Source: Streptantibioticus rubrisoli (GTDB lineage: Bacteria > Actinomycetota > Actinomycetes > Streptomycetales > Streptomycetaceae). Taken from it: a DNA stretch of 64,000 bases. The notes beneath the pieces are model-generated. The model saw only the letters and a program-made list of their open reading frames with translations. It had not been told where the DNA came from and searched no databases. This document shows positions 24,946 through 33,926 of this stretch, piece after piece (position 1 is the stretch's first letter; the number at the start of each line of letters is the position of its first letter). Position numbers and translations under genes: made by a program. The stretch spans positions 62,001 to 126,000 of the forward strand of contig NZ_JANFNH010000012.1 of the NCBI RefSeq assembly GCF_024436055.1, given 5' to 3'.

Positions 24946-26067
24946 ATGAACGCCGCGGCACTTCCCGCCCGTACCGAGGTCGCCATCGTCGGCGCCGGGC
25001 CGACCGGGCTCACCCTCGCCATCACCCTGGCCCGCGCCGGGATCGACTTCGTCCTGCTCGACCGGCGGGAGCAGGCCGCGCACACCTCGCGCGCCGGTGT
25101 CGTACACGCCCGCACCCTGGAGGTGCTGGACGAACTGGGCACCGCCCCGGAACTGCTCGCCCGTGGCCGCCGGGCCGACCAGATCACCGTGCGCGACGGC
25201 GCACGGCAGGTGCTGCGGGTGCCGTTCGACGGTCTGCCCACCCGTTTCCCGTTCGCCCTGGTGGTCCCGCAGTACGAGACGGAGGACGTGCTCGCCTCCC
25301 GGCTGCGGCAGCTCGGCGGTGCGGTCCACCGGCCCTACGAGGTCACCGCCGTCGCCCAGGACGCCGAGGGCGCCACGCTGACCATGGCGTCCGGTGAGAC
25401 CCTGCGCGCGGCCTACGTCGTAGGCGCTGACGGCATGCACAGCGTGGTGCGCGAGGCGGCCGGTATCGGTTTCGAGGGCGGCTCCTACCGCGAGTCGTTC
25501 GTGCTGGCCGACGTGACGCTGGAGCAGGACCGGCCGGACGAGGGGCTGGCGCTGCGGTTCGGTGCGGCCGGTGTCTTCTTCGTCGCACCGTTCCCCGGCG
25601 GGCACTACCGGGTGATCGCCACCGTTGACGACGCGCCCGACAAGCCGGAACTGGGCTACGTCCAGGGCCTGTTGGACGCGCACGACCCGTACCGGGGGAA
25701 GATCAGGGAGCTGGTCTGGTCTTCGCGGTTCCGCATCCATCACCGGGTCGCCGAACGCTTCCGCGCCGGTCGGGTGCTGCTCGCGGGAGACGCCGCGCAT
25801 GTGCACAGCCCGGTGGGCGGTCAGGGCATGAACACCGGCATCCAGGACGGGTACGCGCTCGGGCGGGCGCTCGCCGAGGGGCGGCTGGAGACGTACGAGG
25901 AGCGGCGCCGTCCGGTGGCGCGGCGGGTGGTGGCGTTCACCGACCGGATGACGCGGATCGCGACGGGGCCGCGGGTGGTGCGCCACACACTGCTGCCCTT
26001 GGTGAGCCGGGTTCCGGCCCTTCGGCAGCGCCTGGCCATGGAGCTGGCGGAACTGAACTACCGCTGA
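24946..26067 (+). CDS. FAD-dependent aromatic-type monooxygenase
   Basis: 373 residues of the PHBH/PheA/TetX flavoprotein class. The dinucleotide fold is VAIVGAGPTGLTLAITLARAG (9-29), the DG motif VVGADGMHSVVREAAG (about 158-173), and the GD motif LLAGDAAHVHSPVGGQGMNTGIQDGY (about 278-303). It lacks the C-terminal thioredoxin-like domain of phenol hydroxylases, so it belongs to the short salicylate/tetracycline-hydroxylase-like group. It hydroxylates an aromatic substrate with NAD(P)H and O2; the inducer bound by TetR may be that substrate. ATG at 24946 has GAAGGGGG upstream. Confidence 0.93.
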   Translation: MNAAALPARTEVAIVGAGPTGLTLAITLARAGIDFVLLDRREQAAHTSRAGVVHARTLEVLDELGTAPELLARGRRADQITVRDGARQVLRVPFDGLPTRFPFALVVPQYETEDVLASRLRQLGGAVHRPYEVTAVAQDAEGATLTMASGETLRAAYVVGADGMHSVVREAAGIGFEGGSYRESFVLADVTLEQDRPDEGLALRFGAAGVFFVAPFPGGHYRVIATVDDAPDKPELGYVQGLLDAHDPYRGKIRELVWSSRFRIHHRVAERFRAGRVLLAGDAAHVHSPVGGQGMNTGIQDGYALGRALAEGRLETYEERRRPVARRVVAFTDRMTRIATGPRVVRHTLLPLVSRVPALRQRLAMELAELNYR

Positions 26068-26106
26068 GGTCGTCCTTGAGGGCTGGAGCGAACCGCAGGA
26101 GGACCG

Positions 26107-26814
26107 ATGCCGCAAGACAGCGCCCTGGCGCTGGTCGTCGAGGACGACGCGACCCTGGCTGAGGCCCTCACCACCGCTCTTGAGGTGCACGGCTACCGGG
26201 TGGCGACGGTCGGCGACGGCCTGCTCGGCCTGGAGCGGATCCGTACCACCGCCCCCGATGTCGTACTGCTCGACGTGATGCTGCCGGGGCTCGACGGGCT
26301 GACCGTCTGCCGCCGGGTGCGCGCCGACGGGGACCGTACGCCGATCCTGATGCTCACCGCCCGCTCGGCGGTGGCCGACCGGATCGACGGGCTGGACGCG
26401 GGCGCCGACGACTACCTGCCCAAACCGTTCGACCTCGACGAACTCATCGCCCGGGTCAGGGCGTTGCTGCGCAGGGCCCGGCCGGAGGCCACGGTCGACC
26501 TGCCGGAGGAGCTGACCTTCGGCGACCTGGTGCTCCACACCCGCACCCGCCGCGCCCGGCGCGGCGGGCGGACCATTGACTTCACCCGCACCGAAGCGGC
26601 GCTGCTTGAGCTGTTGATGACCAACGCCGGGCAGGTGCTGCCCCGGGATGTGATCACCGACCGGGTGTGGGGATATGACTTCGGCCCCTCGTCCAACTCC
26701 CTTGAGGTGTATGTGGGATATCTGCGCCGCAAGCTGGAGGAGGGGGGACAGTCACGGATCGTGCACACCGTGCGCGGTGTGGGATATCTGCTGAGCGAGC
26801 GTCGGCATGGCTGA
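26107..26814 (+). CDS. OmpR/PhoB-type response regulator
   Basis: 235 residues. The receiver domain is 9-120, with the acidic pair EDD, phosphoacceptor Asp in VVLLDVMLPGLDG (near 57), switch Thr in MLTARS, and Lys in YLPKPFDLDE. The winged-helix domain is about 135-230 (RTEAALLELLMTNAGQVLPRDVITDRVWG; VYVGYLRRKLE; VRGVGYLL). It overlaps the kinase gene start by 8 bases. It starts 39 bp after the monooxygenase and could be read with it, though functionally unrelated. Confidence 0.96.
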   Translation: MPQDSALALVVEDDATLAEALTTALEVHGYRVATVGDGLLGLERIRTTAPDVVLLDVMLPGLDGLTVCRRVRADGDRTPILMLTARSAVADRIDGLDAGADDYLPKPFDLDELIARVRALLRRARPEATVDLPEELTFGDLVLHTRTRRARRGGRTIDFTRTEAALLELLMTNAGQVLPRDVITDRVWGYDFGPSSNSLEVYVGYLRRKLEEGGQSRIVHTVRGVGYLLSERRHG

Positions 26815-28165
26815 TGCCCGGCGCCGGGAGCGACACCCTCCGCTGCGGCTGAGGTTGGCGGTGGCCACCGCGCTGGCCGTGGCGGCGGTCGCGGCGGGGG
26901 TCTGCTGGGCCGCCTACATCGCCGCGGGCCAGCAGCTCGGCCGGGAGCTGAACCTCAGCCTGATCCGTGAGTCGAACCGGGTGGTCCCGCAGATACGGGC
27001 AGGGGCCGCGCCGCCGGGTGGCGAGTGCGCCTGGCTCGGTTCGCCGGACTGCGTCCAGGTGATCCGCTCCGACGGCACGGTCACGCCCGCGCCCGCGTCC
27101 GATCCGTACGTACCGCCGGTGGTGCCCGGCGCGGTGGCGGTGGCGAAGGGGCAGCGGGGTGCGTACTTCACCGACTCGGCCTTCCACGGGCTGCCGTTCC
27201 GCAGCTATCTCACCCCCGCCGGGCCGGGGAAGGCGGTACAGGTGTCGATGCGCACCGACTCGATGCAGCGCAGCGAACGCCGGATCGCGGTGGCGCTGGT
27301 GGTGATCGGCGCGGCGGGCGCGGCGGGCGCCGCGGTGCTCGGATACGCGGTGGCGCGCACCGGGCTGCGGCCGGTGGCCCGGCTGACCAGGACGGCCGAG
27401 ACCATCGCGGCGACCCGTGATCCGCGGCACCGCATCGAGGTTCCGGGGCGCGACGAGTTGTCGCGGCTGGCGGGCAGTTTCAACGTGATGCTGGGCGAGT
27501 TGGAGCAGGCGCTGGACGCCCGGCGGCAGCTCGTCGCCGACGCCTCGCACGAACTGCGCACCCCGCTCACCGGGTTGCGCACCAACATCGCGCTGCTCTC
27601 GCACGATCTGACGGCCGAGCAGCGGGAGCGGGTGAACGGTGCGTTGTCGGCGCAGATCGCCGAGATGGGCGGTCTGGTTGACGATGTGATCGAGCTTGCG
27701 CGGGGCGACGAGGCATCCTCCGGTTCGCTGGAGGACGTACGGCTGGACGAGGTGGTCCGGCACTGTGCCGTGGCGGCTCGCCGCCACTGGCCCGCGACGG
27801 CCTTCTCGGTGGAGCTTGAGCCGTGCGTGGTGCGCGGGGTCCCGGCGCGGTTGGCGCGGGCGGTCACCAATCTGCTGGGTAACGCGGCGAAGTTCTCGCC
27901 GCCGGGGGCGGTTGTCGAAGTGCGGCTCGCGGAGGGTGAGTTGACGGTGCGGGATCATGGTCCCGGGTTCGCGGACGAGGACCTTCCGTATGTCTTCGAC
28001 CGGTTCTACCGGTCCCAGTCCGCTCGGGGGCTGCCCGGGTCGGGGCTTGGTCTGGCCATCGTCCAGCAGGTGGCGCAGGCTCACGGCGGCTCCGCCGAGG
28101 CGGGCAACACCCCTGATGGCGGGGCGGTGTTGACGGTGCGGTTCGCCGACTACGCCACCGAGTGA
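26807..28165 (+). CDS. MprB-like membrane histidine kinase
   Basis: 452 residues. TM1 is about 20-45, an extracellular loop of about 110 residues contains two Cys (GECAWLGSPDCVQV, probably a disulfide), TM2 is about 165-188, then HAMP. The dimerisation His is in DASHELRTPLTGLRTN. The N box is NLLGNAAKFS, G boxes are DHGPGFADEDLPYVFDRF and GSGLGLAIVQQVAQAHGG. The Cys-linked sensor loop suggests detection of an envelope signal. The last 16 bases overlap the convergent xdhC gene end. Confidence 0.95.
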   Translation: MADARRRERHPPLRLRLAVATALAVAAVAAGVCWAAYIAAGQQLGRELNLSLIRESNRVVPQIRAGAAPPGGECAWLGSPDCVQVIRSDGTVTPAPASDPYVPPVVPGAVAVAKGQRGAYFTDSAFHGLPFRSYLTPAGPGKAVQVSMRTDSMQRSERRIAVALVVIGAAGAAGAAVLGYAVARTGLRPVARLTRTAETIAATRDPRHRIEVPGRDELSRLAGSFNVMLGELEQALDARRQLVADASHELRTPLTGLRTNIALLSHDLTAEQRERVNGALSAQIAEMGGLVDDVIELARGDEASSGSLEDVRLDEVVRHCAVAARRHWPATAFSVELEPCVVRGVPARLARAVTNLLGNAAKFSPPGAVVEVRLAEGELTVRDHGPGFADEDLPYVFDRFYRSQSARGLPGSGLGLAIVQQVAQAHGGSAEAGNTPDGGAVLTVRFADYATE

Positions 28166-29283
28166 ACCGTGCGGGGGACGTCGTGGTGGATGGGGGTGTG
28201 CGCGCCGGTCAGCGGGACGCCGGTGCCGCCTCTGCGGTGGGCGACGATCTCGGCGGCGATGGACAGCGCCGTCTCCTCCGGCGTGCGGGCGCCCAGGTCA
28301 AGGCCGATGGGCGAGCACAGCCGGGCCAACTCCCGTTCGCCGACGCCCGCTTCCCGCAGCCGGTCGAGCCGGTCCAGATGGGTACGGCGGGAGCCCATCG
28401 CACCGACGTAGGCGACCGGCAGCCGCAACGCCCGTTGCAGCAGCGGGATGTCGAACTTGGCGTCATGCGTCAGCACGCACACCACCGTGCGCGCGTCCAG
28501 TTCCTGGGAGTCCAGATAGCGGTGCGGCCAGTCCACCACGACCTCGTCTGCCTCCGGGAATCGGGCCTCGGTGGCGAAAACCGGGCGGGCGTCGCAGACG
28601 GTGACCCGGTAGCCCAGGAACTTCCCCATCCGCACCACCGCCGCCGCGAAGTCGATCGCCCCGAACACCAGCATCCGCGGCGGCGGAACGCTGGATTCGA
28701 CCAGCAGTGTCAGCGGCTCCCCGCAACGGCTGCCGTCGGCCCCGACCTCCACCGTGGCGGTGCGCCCGGCGTCCAGCAGCGCGGCGGCCTCGGCGCTCAC
28801 GGTGTGGTCCAGCTGCGGATCGCCGAAGCCGCCCTGGTACGAGCCGTCCGGCGCCACCGTCATGGTGCCGCCGAGCAGCTCGGCGGGCCCCTTGACGATC
28901 CTGGCGACCGCCGCCGCCTGACCGGTGGCGGCGGTGGCCAGCGCGGCGGCCAGCTCGGGGCTGGCCGCCGGGTCGACCCGCTGGACGAAGATGTCGATCA
29001 CTCCGCCGCAGGTCAGGCCGACGGCGAAGGCGTCCTCGTCGGAGTATCCGAAGCGTTCGAGAACGGCCGGGCCGCCGTCCGTCAGTGCCTGCTGGCACAG
29101 TTCGTACACCGCTCCCTCGACACACCCGCCGGACACGCTGCCGATCACGGTGCCGTCCGCGTCCACGGCGAGCGCCGCGCCCGGCTGCCGGGGCGCGCTG
29201 CCACCGGTGGCGACCACGGTGGCGACCGCGAACGGACGCCCGCGCTCGCACCAGCCCAGCAGTTCCTCAGCGATGTCCAGCAT
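28150..29283 (-). CDS. xdhC: XdhC molybdenum-cofactor insertion/sulfuration factor
   Basis: 377 residues. The N-terminal XdhC domain has ATVVATGGSAPRQPGAALAV, GSVSGGCVEGAVYE (conserved Cys) and LTCGGVIDIFV. The C-terminal Rossmann domain has MLVFGAIDFAAAVVRMGKFLGYRVTVCDARPVFA and DDG-free VAYVGAMGSRRTHLDRL, ending SPIGLDLGARTPEETALSIAAEIVA. XdhC binds Moco, promotes its sulfuration and delivers it to xanthine dehydrogenase. It is last in the row of FAD subunit, FeS subunit, Mo subunit, permease, xdhC, 13 bp after the permease. Its end overlaps the convergent kinase. Confidence 0.95.
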   Translation of the reverse strand: MLDIAEELLGWCERGRPFAVATVVATGGSAPRQPGAALAVDADGTVIGSVSGGCVEGAVYELCQQALTDGGPAVLERFGYSDEDAFAVGLTCGGVIDIFVQRVDPAASPELAAALATAATGQAAAVARIVKGPAELLGGTMTVAPDGSYQGGFGDPQLDHTVSAEAAALLDAGRTATVEVGADGSRCGEPLTLLVESSVPPPRMLVFGAIDFAAAVVRMGKFLGYRVTVCDARPVFATEARFPEADEVVVDWPHRYLDSQELDARTVVCVLTHDAKFDIPLLQRALRLPVAYVGAMGSRRTHLDRLDRLREAGVGERELARLCSPIGLDLGARTPEETALSIAAEIVAHRRGGTGVPLTGAHTPIHHDVPRTVHSVA

Positions 29284-29296
29284 GGTGTGTCACTCC

Positions 29297-30757
29297 TCAG
29301 TGGACGCCCAGCCACCCTTGGATGGGGTGAAGGGCGAAGTAGACGGTGAAGACGACCGACAGGACCCACATGAAGGCGCCTGGATCACGCCACTTGCCCT
29401 GCGCGGTCTTGATGACCGTGTACGCGATGACGCCCGCGCCGACCCCCGCGGTGATCGAGTAGGTGAACGGCATCAGCGCCACGGTCAGGAAGACCGGGAT
29501 CGCCACCGAGCGGTCGCTCCAGTTCACGTGCTTGGCATTACCCATCATCATCGAACCGACCACGACCAGCGCGGCGGCGGCCACCTGACTGGGCACGATC
29601 TGGGCGAGCGGGGTGAAGAACAGCCCGGCGGCGAACAGCAGGCCGGTGACCACGCTGGACAGGCCCGTCCTGGCCCCCTCGCCCACGCCGGTCGCCGACT
29701 CGACGAACACCGTCTGCCCCGAGCCGCCGACCAGTCCGCCGACCATTCCACCCGCTCCGTCGATGAGCAACGCCTTGCTCAGCCCGGGCATCCGGCCCCT
29801 GGCGTCGGCCAGCCCGGCCTCCGTGCCGACCCCGATGATGGTCGCCATTGCGTCGAAGAAACCCGCCAGCACCAGGGTGAACACGATGATGCCGACGGTC
29901 ATTCCGCCGATGTGGCCCCAGCCGCCGAACTCCGCATGGCCGAGCAGGGAGAAGTCCGGCAGTGAGACGACCTTCTTGGGCAGCTCGGGCACCGCGTAGC
30001 CCCACACCTTGGCGCCAAGGCCCGCCACCGCCTGTACGACCACCGCGATCACCGCGCCGACCACGATGCCGATGAGGATCGCGCCGGGGACCTGCCTGGC
30101 CTGCAGGGCGAAGATCAGCAGCAGGGTCACCGCGAAGATCAGCACCGGCCAGCCGGTGAGATGGCCGCCGACCCCGAGCGTGACGGGTGCGTCCGCGCTG
30201 CCGATGCCGACGAAGCCCGCGTGCACCAGGCCGATCAGCGCGATGAACATTCCGATGCCGATGGTGATCGCGTGCTTGAGCGGCAGCGGGATGGCGTTCA
30301 TGATCATCTCGCGGAGTCCGGAGACCACCAGCAGCACGATCACCCCGCCGTAGATCACGCACATGCCCATCGCCTGCGGCCAGGTCATGTTGGGCACCAC
30401 CTGGGTGGACATCACACCCGAGACGCTCAGCCCGGCGGCGAGGGCGAGCGGGACCTTGCCGACGAAGCCCATCACCAGGGTGGTCACCGCGGCGGCCAGC
30501 GCGGTCGCGGTGACCAGCGGGGCCTGGCCGAGCCGGTGGCCGCTGACGTCGGCCCCGGAGAGGATCAGCGGGTTGAGCAGCAGGATGTAGGCCATCGCCA
30601 TGAAGGTCGTCAGACCTCCACGGACCTCTCGGGCCACGGTCGAGTTGCGGTCGGAGATATGGAAGTAGCGGTCCAGCCACGAGCGGCCGGAGGGTACGCG
30701 CGAGCTGGCGCCCGCCTCCTCGGCGACCGTCGTCGGCTCGACTTGCGACTGGGTCAT
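29297..30757 (-). CDS. NCS2-family purine permease (AzgA-like)
   Basis: 486 residues, about 13-14 transmembrane segments. The AzgA branch is shown by the N-terminal DRYFHISDRNSTVAREVRGGLTTFMAMAYILLLNP, by GFFDAMATIIGVGTEAGLAD (the conserved Asp of helix 8), and by GGLVGGSGQTVFVESATGVGEGARTGLSS. These proteins are proton symporters for adenine, guanine or hypoxanthine. The position inside the xanthine dehydrogenase operon points to uptake of hypoxanthine/guanine or xanthine for oxidation. ATG at 30757 has GGGAG ten bases upstream, and that site is partly tied up in the leader stem described separately. Confidence 0.94.
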   Translation of the reverse strand: MTQSQVEPTTVAEEAGASSRVPSGRSWLDRYFHISDRNSTVAREVRGGLTTFMAMAYILLLNPLILSGADVSGHRLGQAPLVTATALAAAVTTLVMGFVGKVPLALAAGLSVSGVMSTQVVPNMTWPQAMGMCVIYGGVIVLLVVSGLREMIMNAIPLPLKHAITIGIGMFIALIGLVHAGFVGIGSADAPVTLGVGGHLTGWPVLIFAVTLLLIFALQARQVPGAILIGIVVGAVIAVVVQAVAGLGAKVWGYAVPELPKKVVSLPDFSLLGHAEFGGWGHIGGMTVGIIVFTLVLAGFFDAMATIIGVGTEAGLADARGRMPGLSKALLIDGAGGMVGGLVGGSGQTVFVESATGVGEGARTGLSSVVTGLLFAAGLFFTPLAQIVPSQVAAAALVVVGSMMMGNAKHVNWSDRSVAIPVFLTVALMPFTYSITAGVGAGVIAYTVIKTAQGKWRDPGAFMWVLSVVFTVYFALHPIQGWLGVH

Positions 30758-30765
30758 GAGTCCAA

Positions 30766-30931
30766 CTCCCAAGGTTCATAGGGGCACCCGCGCCAGGCGC
30801 GGGATTTGGGAATGTGCCTTGGCCTGCACGACCCGGGGGACGGCCCGAGACGAACGGGGTTACTGCGCCGGTCGGCGGACCGGCCGGGTTCCGGGCGGTG
30901 GCGGGAGGGACGAGAACCCGGCACCGCCCGG
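30766..30931 (-). ncRNA. Structured leader before the purine permease, candidate cis-regulatory RNA
   Basis: Read on the minus strand, the 203-nt gap between the Mo subunit and the permease has two layers. First, a 10-bp pair (30931-30922 with 30900-30891) and an 8-bp pair (30921-30914 with 30891-30884) are interleaved, so the two stems are mutually exclusive or form a pseudoknot. A 6-bp tetraloop hairpin (30883-30868) follows. Second, CCAAGG (30822-30817) pairs with CCTTGG (30774-30769) and encloses a perfect 8-bp hairpin (30803-30787), leaving two single-stranded stretches of 13 and 12 nt. The 3' arm of that outer stem overlaps the Shine-Dalgarno GGGAG (30770-30766). No known riboswitch class was matched by eye. 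Confidence 0.5.
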
Positions 30932-30960
30932 AGGCTTGGTTCACTTCGCGGGTCCGGGGG

Positions 30961-33357
30961 TCATCCCCCGGAATACTGCTGCCCGGTGAGGTGCTCCGGC
31001 CGCACCGGCACCCGGTTGAGCGCCAGGCCGGTGGCCGCGCGGATGGCGGCGACCACGGCCGGGGTGGAGGACAGGGTGGGGGCCTCGCCGATGCCGCGCA
31101 GCCCGTACGGGGCGTGCTCGTCGGCGAGTTCGAGGACGTCCACCGGAATGGTGGGGGTGTCCAAGATGGTGGGGATCAGGTAGTCGGTGAAGGACGGGTT
31201 GCGGACCTTGCCCTCCGGGGAGACCACGATCTCCTCCATCACGGCCAGGCCCAGGCCCTGGGTGGTGCCGCCCTGGATCTGGCCGACCACCGACAGCGGG
31301 TTGAGCGCCTTGCCCACGTCCTGGGCGCAGGCCAGCTCGACCACCTTGACCAGGCCGAGTTCGGTGTCCACCTCGACCACCGCGCGGTGCGCGGCGAACG
31401 AGTACTGGACGTGCCCGTTGCCCTGGCCGGTGCGCAGGTCGAACGGCTCGGTGGGGCGGTGCCGCCACTCCAACTCCAGGTCGATCGCCTCGCCTTCGAG
31501 TACGTCGGCCAGGTCGGCCAGCACCTCGCCGCCGTCGGTGACCACCTTGCCGCCCTCCAGCAGGAGTTCGGCGGTGGCCCACGCCGGGTGGTACGAGCCG
31601 AACCTGGCGCGGCCCAGCTCAAGTACCTTCTCGCGCACCGCCTCGCAGGTGTGCTTGACCGCGCCGCCGGTGACGTAGGTCTGGCGGGACGCCGAGGTGG
31701 AACCGGCCGAGCCGACCTGGGTGTCGGCCGGGTGGATGGTCACCTGGGTGACGCCGAGTTCGGTGCGGGCGATCTGGGCGTGCACCGTGACGCCGCCCTG
31801 CCCGACCTCGGCCATGGCGGTGTGCACGACGGCCACCGGCTCGCCGCCCACCACCTCCAGGCGCACCCGGGCGGTGGAGTAGTCGTCGAAGCCCTCGGAG
31901 AAGCCGACGTTCTTGATGCCGACCGCGTAGCCGACACCGCGCACCACGCCTTCGCCGTGCGTGGTGTTGGACAGTCCGCCGGGCAGCGCCCGTACGTCGG
32001 CGGACTGGCCCGCGGTCTCCCATTGCTTCTGCGGCGGCAGCGGCATCGCCTTGACCCTGCGCAGCAGTTCGGCGACCGGGGCCGGGGAGTCCACCACCTG
32101 TCCTGTCGGCATCACGGTGCCCTGTGACATCGCGTTGAGCTGGCGGAACTCCACCGGATCCATGCCGAGTCCGGCGGCCAGCTTGTCCATCTGCGCCTCG
32201 TAGGCGAAGCACGCCTGGACCGCGCCGAAACCGCGCATCGCGCCGCAGGGCGGGTTGTTGGTGTAGAGCGCGATGGCCTCGATCTCGACGTTGTCGACGA
32301 CGTAGGGGCCGACGGACAGCGACGAGGCATTGCCGACGACCGCCGGGGAGGCCGAGGCGTAGGCTCCGCCGTCCAGCACGATCCGGCACTTCATGTGGGT
32401 GAGCTTGCCGTCGCGAGTGGCGCCGTGCTCATACCAGAGCTTGGCCGGGTGCCGGTGGACATGGCCGAAGAAGGACTCGAAACGGTTGTAGACGATCTTG
32501 ACGGGCTTGCCGGTGCGCAGCGCCAGCAGACAGGCGTGGATCTGCATCGACAGGTCTTCGCGGCCGCCGAAGGCGCCGCCGACGCCGGAGAGCGTCATCC
32601 GTACCTTCTCCGGCGGCAGGCCCAGGACCGGGGCGATCTGGCGCAGGTCGGAGTGGAGCCACTGGGTGGCGATGTACAGGTCGACCCCGCCGTCCTCGCC
32701 GGGCACCGCGAGACCCGACTCCGGGCCGAGGAAGGCCTGGTCCTGCATGCCGACCTCGTACTCACCTGAGACGATCACATCGGCCCTGGCCCGGGCGGCG
32801 GCCACGTCGCCGCGGTGGATCGGCTGGCGGTGCACGATGTTGGGGTGCGGGACGTGCCCGGCGTGGTGGTCGGTGCGGCCGGGGTGCAGCAGCGGTGCGT
32901 CCTCGGCGATGGCGGTCGCCTCGTCGTGGACGACGGGCAGCGGGACGTACTCCACCTTGATCTTGGCGGCGGCGCGGCGGGCGGTCTCCGGGTGGTCGGC
33001 GGCGACCAGCGCCACCGGCTCGCCGTGGTGCCGTACCCGGCCGTGCGCCAGCACCGGGGTGTCCTGGATCTCCAGGCCGTAGTTCTTCACCTCGGTGGGC
33101 AGGTCGTCGTAGGTCAGCACGGCGTAGACCCCGGCCTGGGCAAGCGCCTGCGAGGTGTCGATCGACTTGATCTCGGCGTGTGCGTGCGGGCTGCGCAGCG
33201 TGAAGCCCCACAGCATGTCCTCGTGCCACATGTCGGAGGAGTACGCGAACTCGCCGGTCACCTTCAGGGTGCCGTCCGGGCGCAGCGTGGACTCGCCGAT
33301 GCCGCCCTTGGCCTTGCTGCCCTGGGTGATGTTGCTGGGAGTGCGGGTCGCGCCCAT
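30961..33357 (-). CDS. Xanthine dehydrogenase molybdenum-binding subunit
   Basis: 798 residues, the XdhA/PucD-type large subunit. The N-terminal a/b-hammerhead is TGEFAYSSDMWHEDMLWGFTLRSPHAHAEIKSID. The Moco domain shows GGAFGGREDLSMQIHACLLALRTGKPVK, the GAMRGFGAVQACFAYEAQMDKLA loop, EVGQGGVTVHAQIA, and at the C-terminus the catalytic glutamate context GLRGIGEAPTLSSTPAVVAAI (GIGE). It hydroxylates hypoxanthine/xanthine to urate. ATG at 33357 lies 2 bases after the FeS subunit stop. The adjacent XdhC and FeS/FAD subunits make the assignment firm. Confidence 0.96.
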   Translation of the reverse strand: MGATRTPSNITQGSKAKGGIGESTLRPDGTLKVTGEFAYSSDMWHEDMLWGFTLRSPHAHAEIKSIDTSQALAQAGVYAVLTYDDLPTEVKNYGLEIQDTPVLAHGRVRHHGEPVALVAADHPETARRAAAKIKVEYVPLPVVHDEATAIAEDAPLLHPGRTDHHAGHVPHPNIVHRQPIHRGDVAAARARADVIVSGEYEVGMQDQAFLGPESGLAVPGEDGGVDLYIATQWLHSDLRQIAPVLGLPPEKVRMTLSGVGGAFGGREDLSMQIHACLLALRTGKPVKIVYNRFESFFGHVHRHPAKLWYEHGATRDGKLTHMKCRIVLDGGAYASASPAVVGNASSLSVGPYVVDNVEIEAIALYTNNPPCGAMRGFGAVQACFAYEAQMDKLAAGLGMDPVEFRQLNAMSQGTVMPTGQVVDSPAPVAELLRRVKAMPLPPQKQWETAGQSADVRALPGGLSNTTHGEGVVRGVGYAVGIKNVGFSEGFDDYSTARVRLEVVGGEPVAVVHTAMAEVGQGGVTVHAQIARTELGVTQVTIHPADTQVGSAGSTSASRQTYVTGGAVKHTCEAVREKVLELGRARFGSYHPAWATAELLLEGGKVVTDGGEVLADLADVLEGEAIDLELEWRHRPTEPFDLRTGQGNGHVQYSFAAHRAVVEVDTELGLVKVVELACAQDVGKALNPLSVVGQIQGGTTQGLGLAVMEEIVVSPEGKVRNPSFTDYLIPTILDTPTIPVDVLELADEHAPYGLRGIGEAPTLSSTPAVVAAIRAATGLALNRVPVRPEHLTGQQYSGG

Positions 33358-33359
33358 GG

Positions 33360-33926
33360 TCAGACCGCCTCTTCGCTCCGGGCCGCCGCGAGGCGGACCG
33401 CGTCCAGGATCTTCTCGTAGCCGGTGCAGCGGCACAGGTTGCCGGACAGGGCCTCGCGGATGTCCTCGTCGGACGGGGAGGAGTTGCGCTCCAGCAGTTC
33501 GTCGGCGGCGACCAGCAGACCCGGGGTGCAAAAGCCGCACTGCACGGCGCCCGCGTCGATGAACGCCCGCTGGATCGGCGAGAGTTGAGCGTTCTCGCCC
33601 GGCTTGGACCGCCAGCGCTTTGCGTCGTCCAGCGAGATGCCGTGTCCTTCGGCGGCGCAGCCGCCATGGTCGCGCTGCCGGGCGAAGTCGGCGAGCCCCT
33701 CGACGGTGACCACCTCGCGGTCCTGCGCTTGGCCCGCGGCCACCAGACAGGCGCACACCGGCACCCCGTCCAGCCGGACCGTGCACGAGCCGCACTCGCC
33801 CTGCTCGCAGGCGTTCTTGGAGCCCGGCAGACCCATGCGCTCGCGGAGCACGTACAGCAGGCTCTCGCCCTCCCAGACGTCGTCGGCCTGCTGCTTGCGG
33901 CCGTTGACGGTGAACGTCAGGCGCAT
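33360..33926 (-). CDS. Xanthine dehydrogenase 2Fe-2S subunit
   Basis: 188 residues. The plant-type cluster is CEQGECGSCTV with CACLVA. The helical second cluster is QCGFCTPG and GNLCRCTGYEKI. Between them, after VTVEGLADF, lies an extra stretch of about 25 residues (RQRDHGGCAAEGHGISLDDAKRW...) with its own Cys and two His. This makes the subunit longer than the usual 150-170. It passes electrons from Moco to FAD. It overlaps the FAD subunit by 10 bases and precedes the Mo subunit, so the three are translated together. Confidence 0.95.
   Translation of the reverse strand: MRLTFTVNGRKQQADDVWEGESLLYVLRERMGLPGSKNACEQGECGSCTVRLDGVPVCACLVAAGQAQDREVVTVEGLADFARQRDHGGCAAEGHGISLDDAKRWRSKPGENAQLSPIQRAFIDAGAVQCGFCTPGLLVAADELLERNSSPSDEDIREALSGNLCRCTGYEKILDAVRLAAARSEEAV

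Noticed and set aside
30784-30822. Assignment of the permease leader to a known xanthine or purine riboswitch
   Set aside because: Neither the classical three-way purine aptamer core nor another class I know could be matched, so it is reported only as a candidate.
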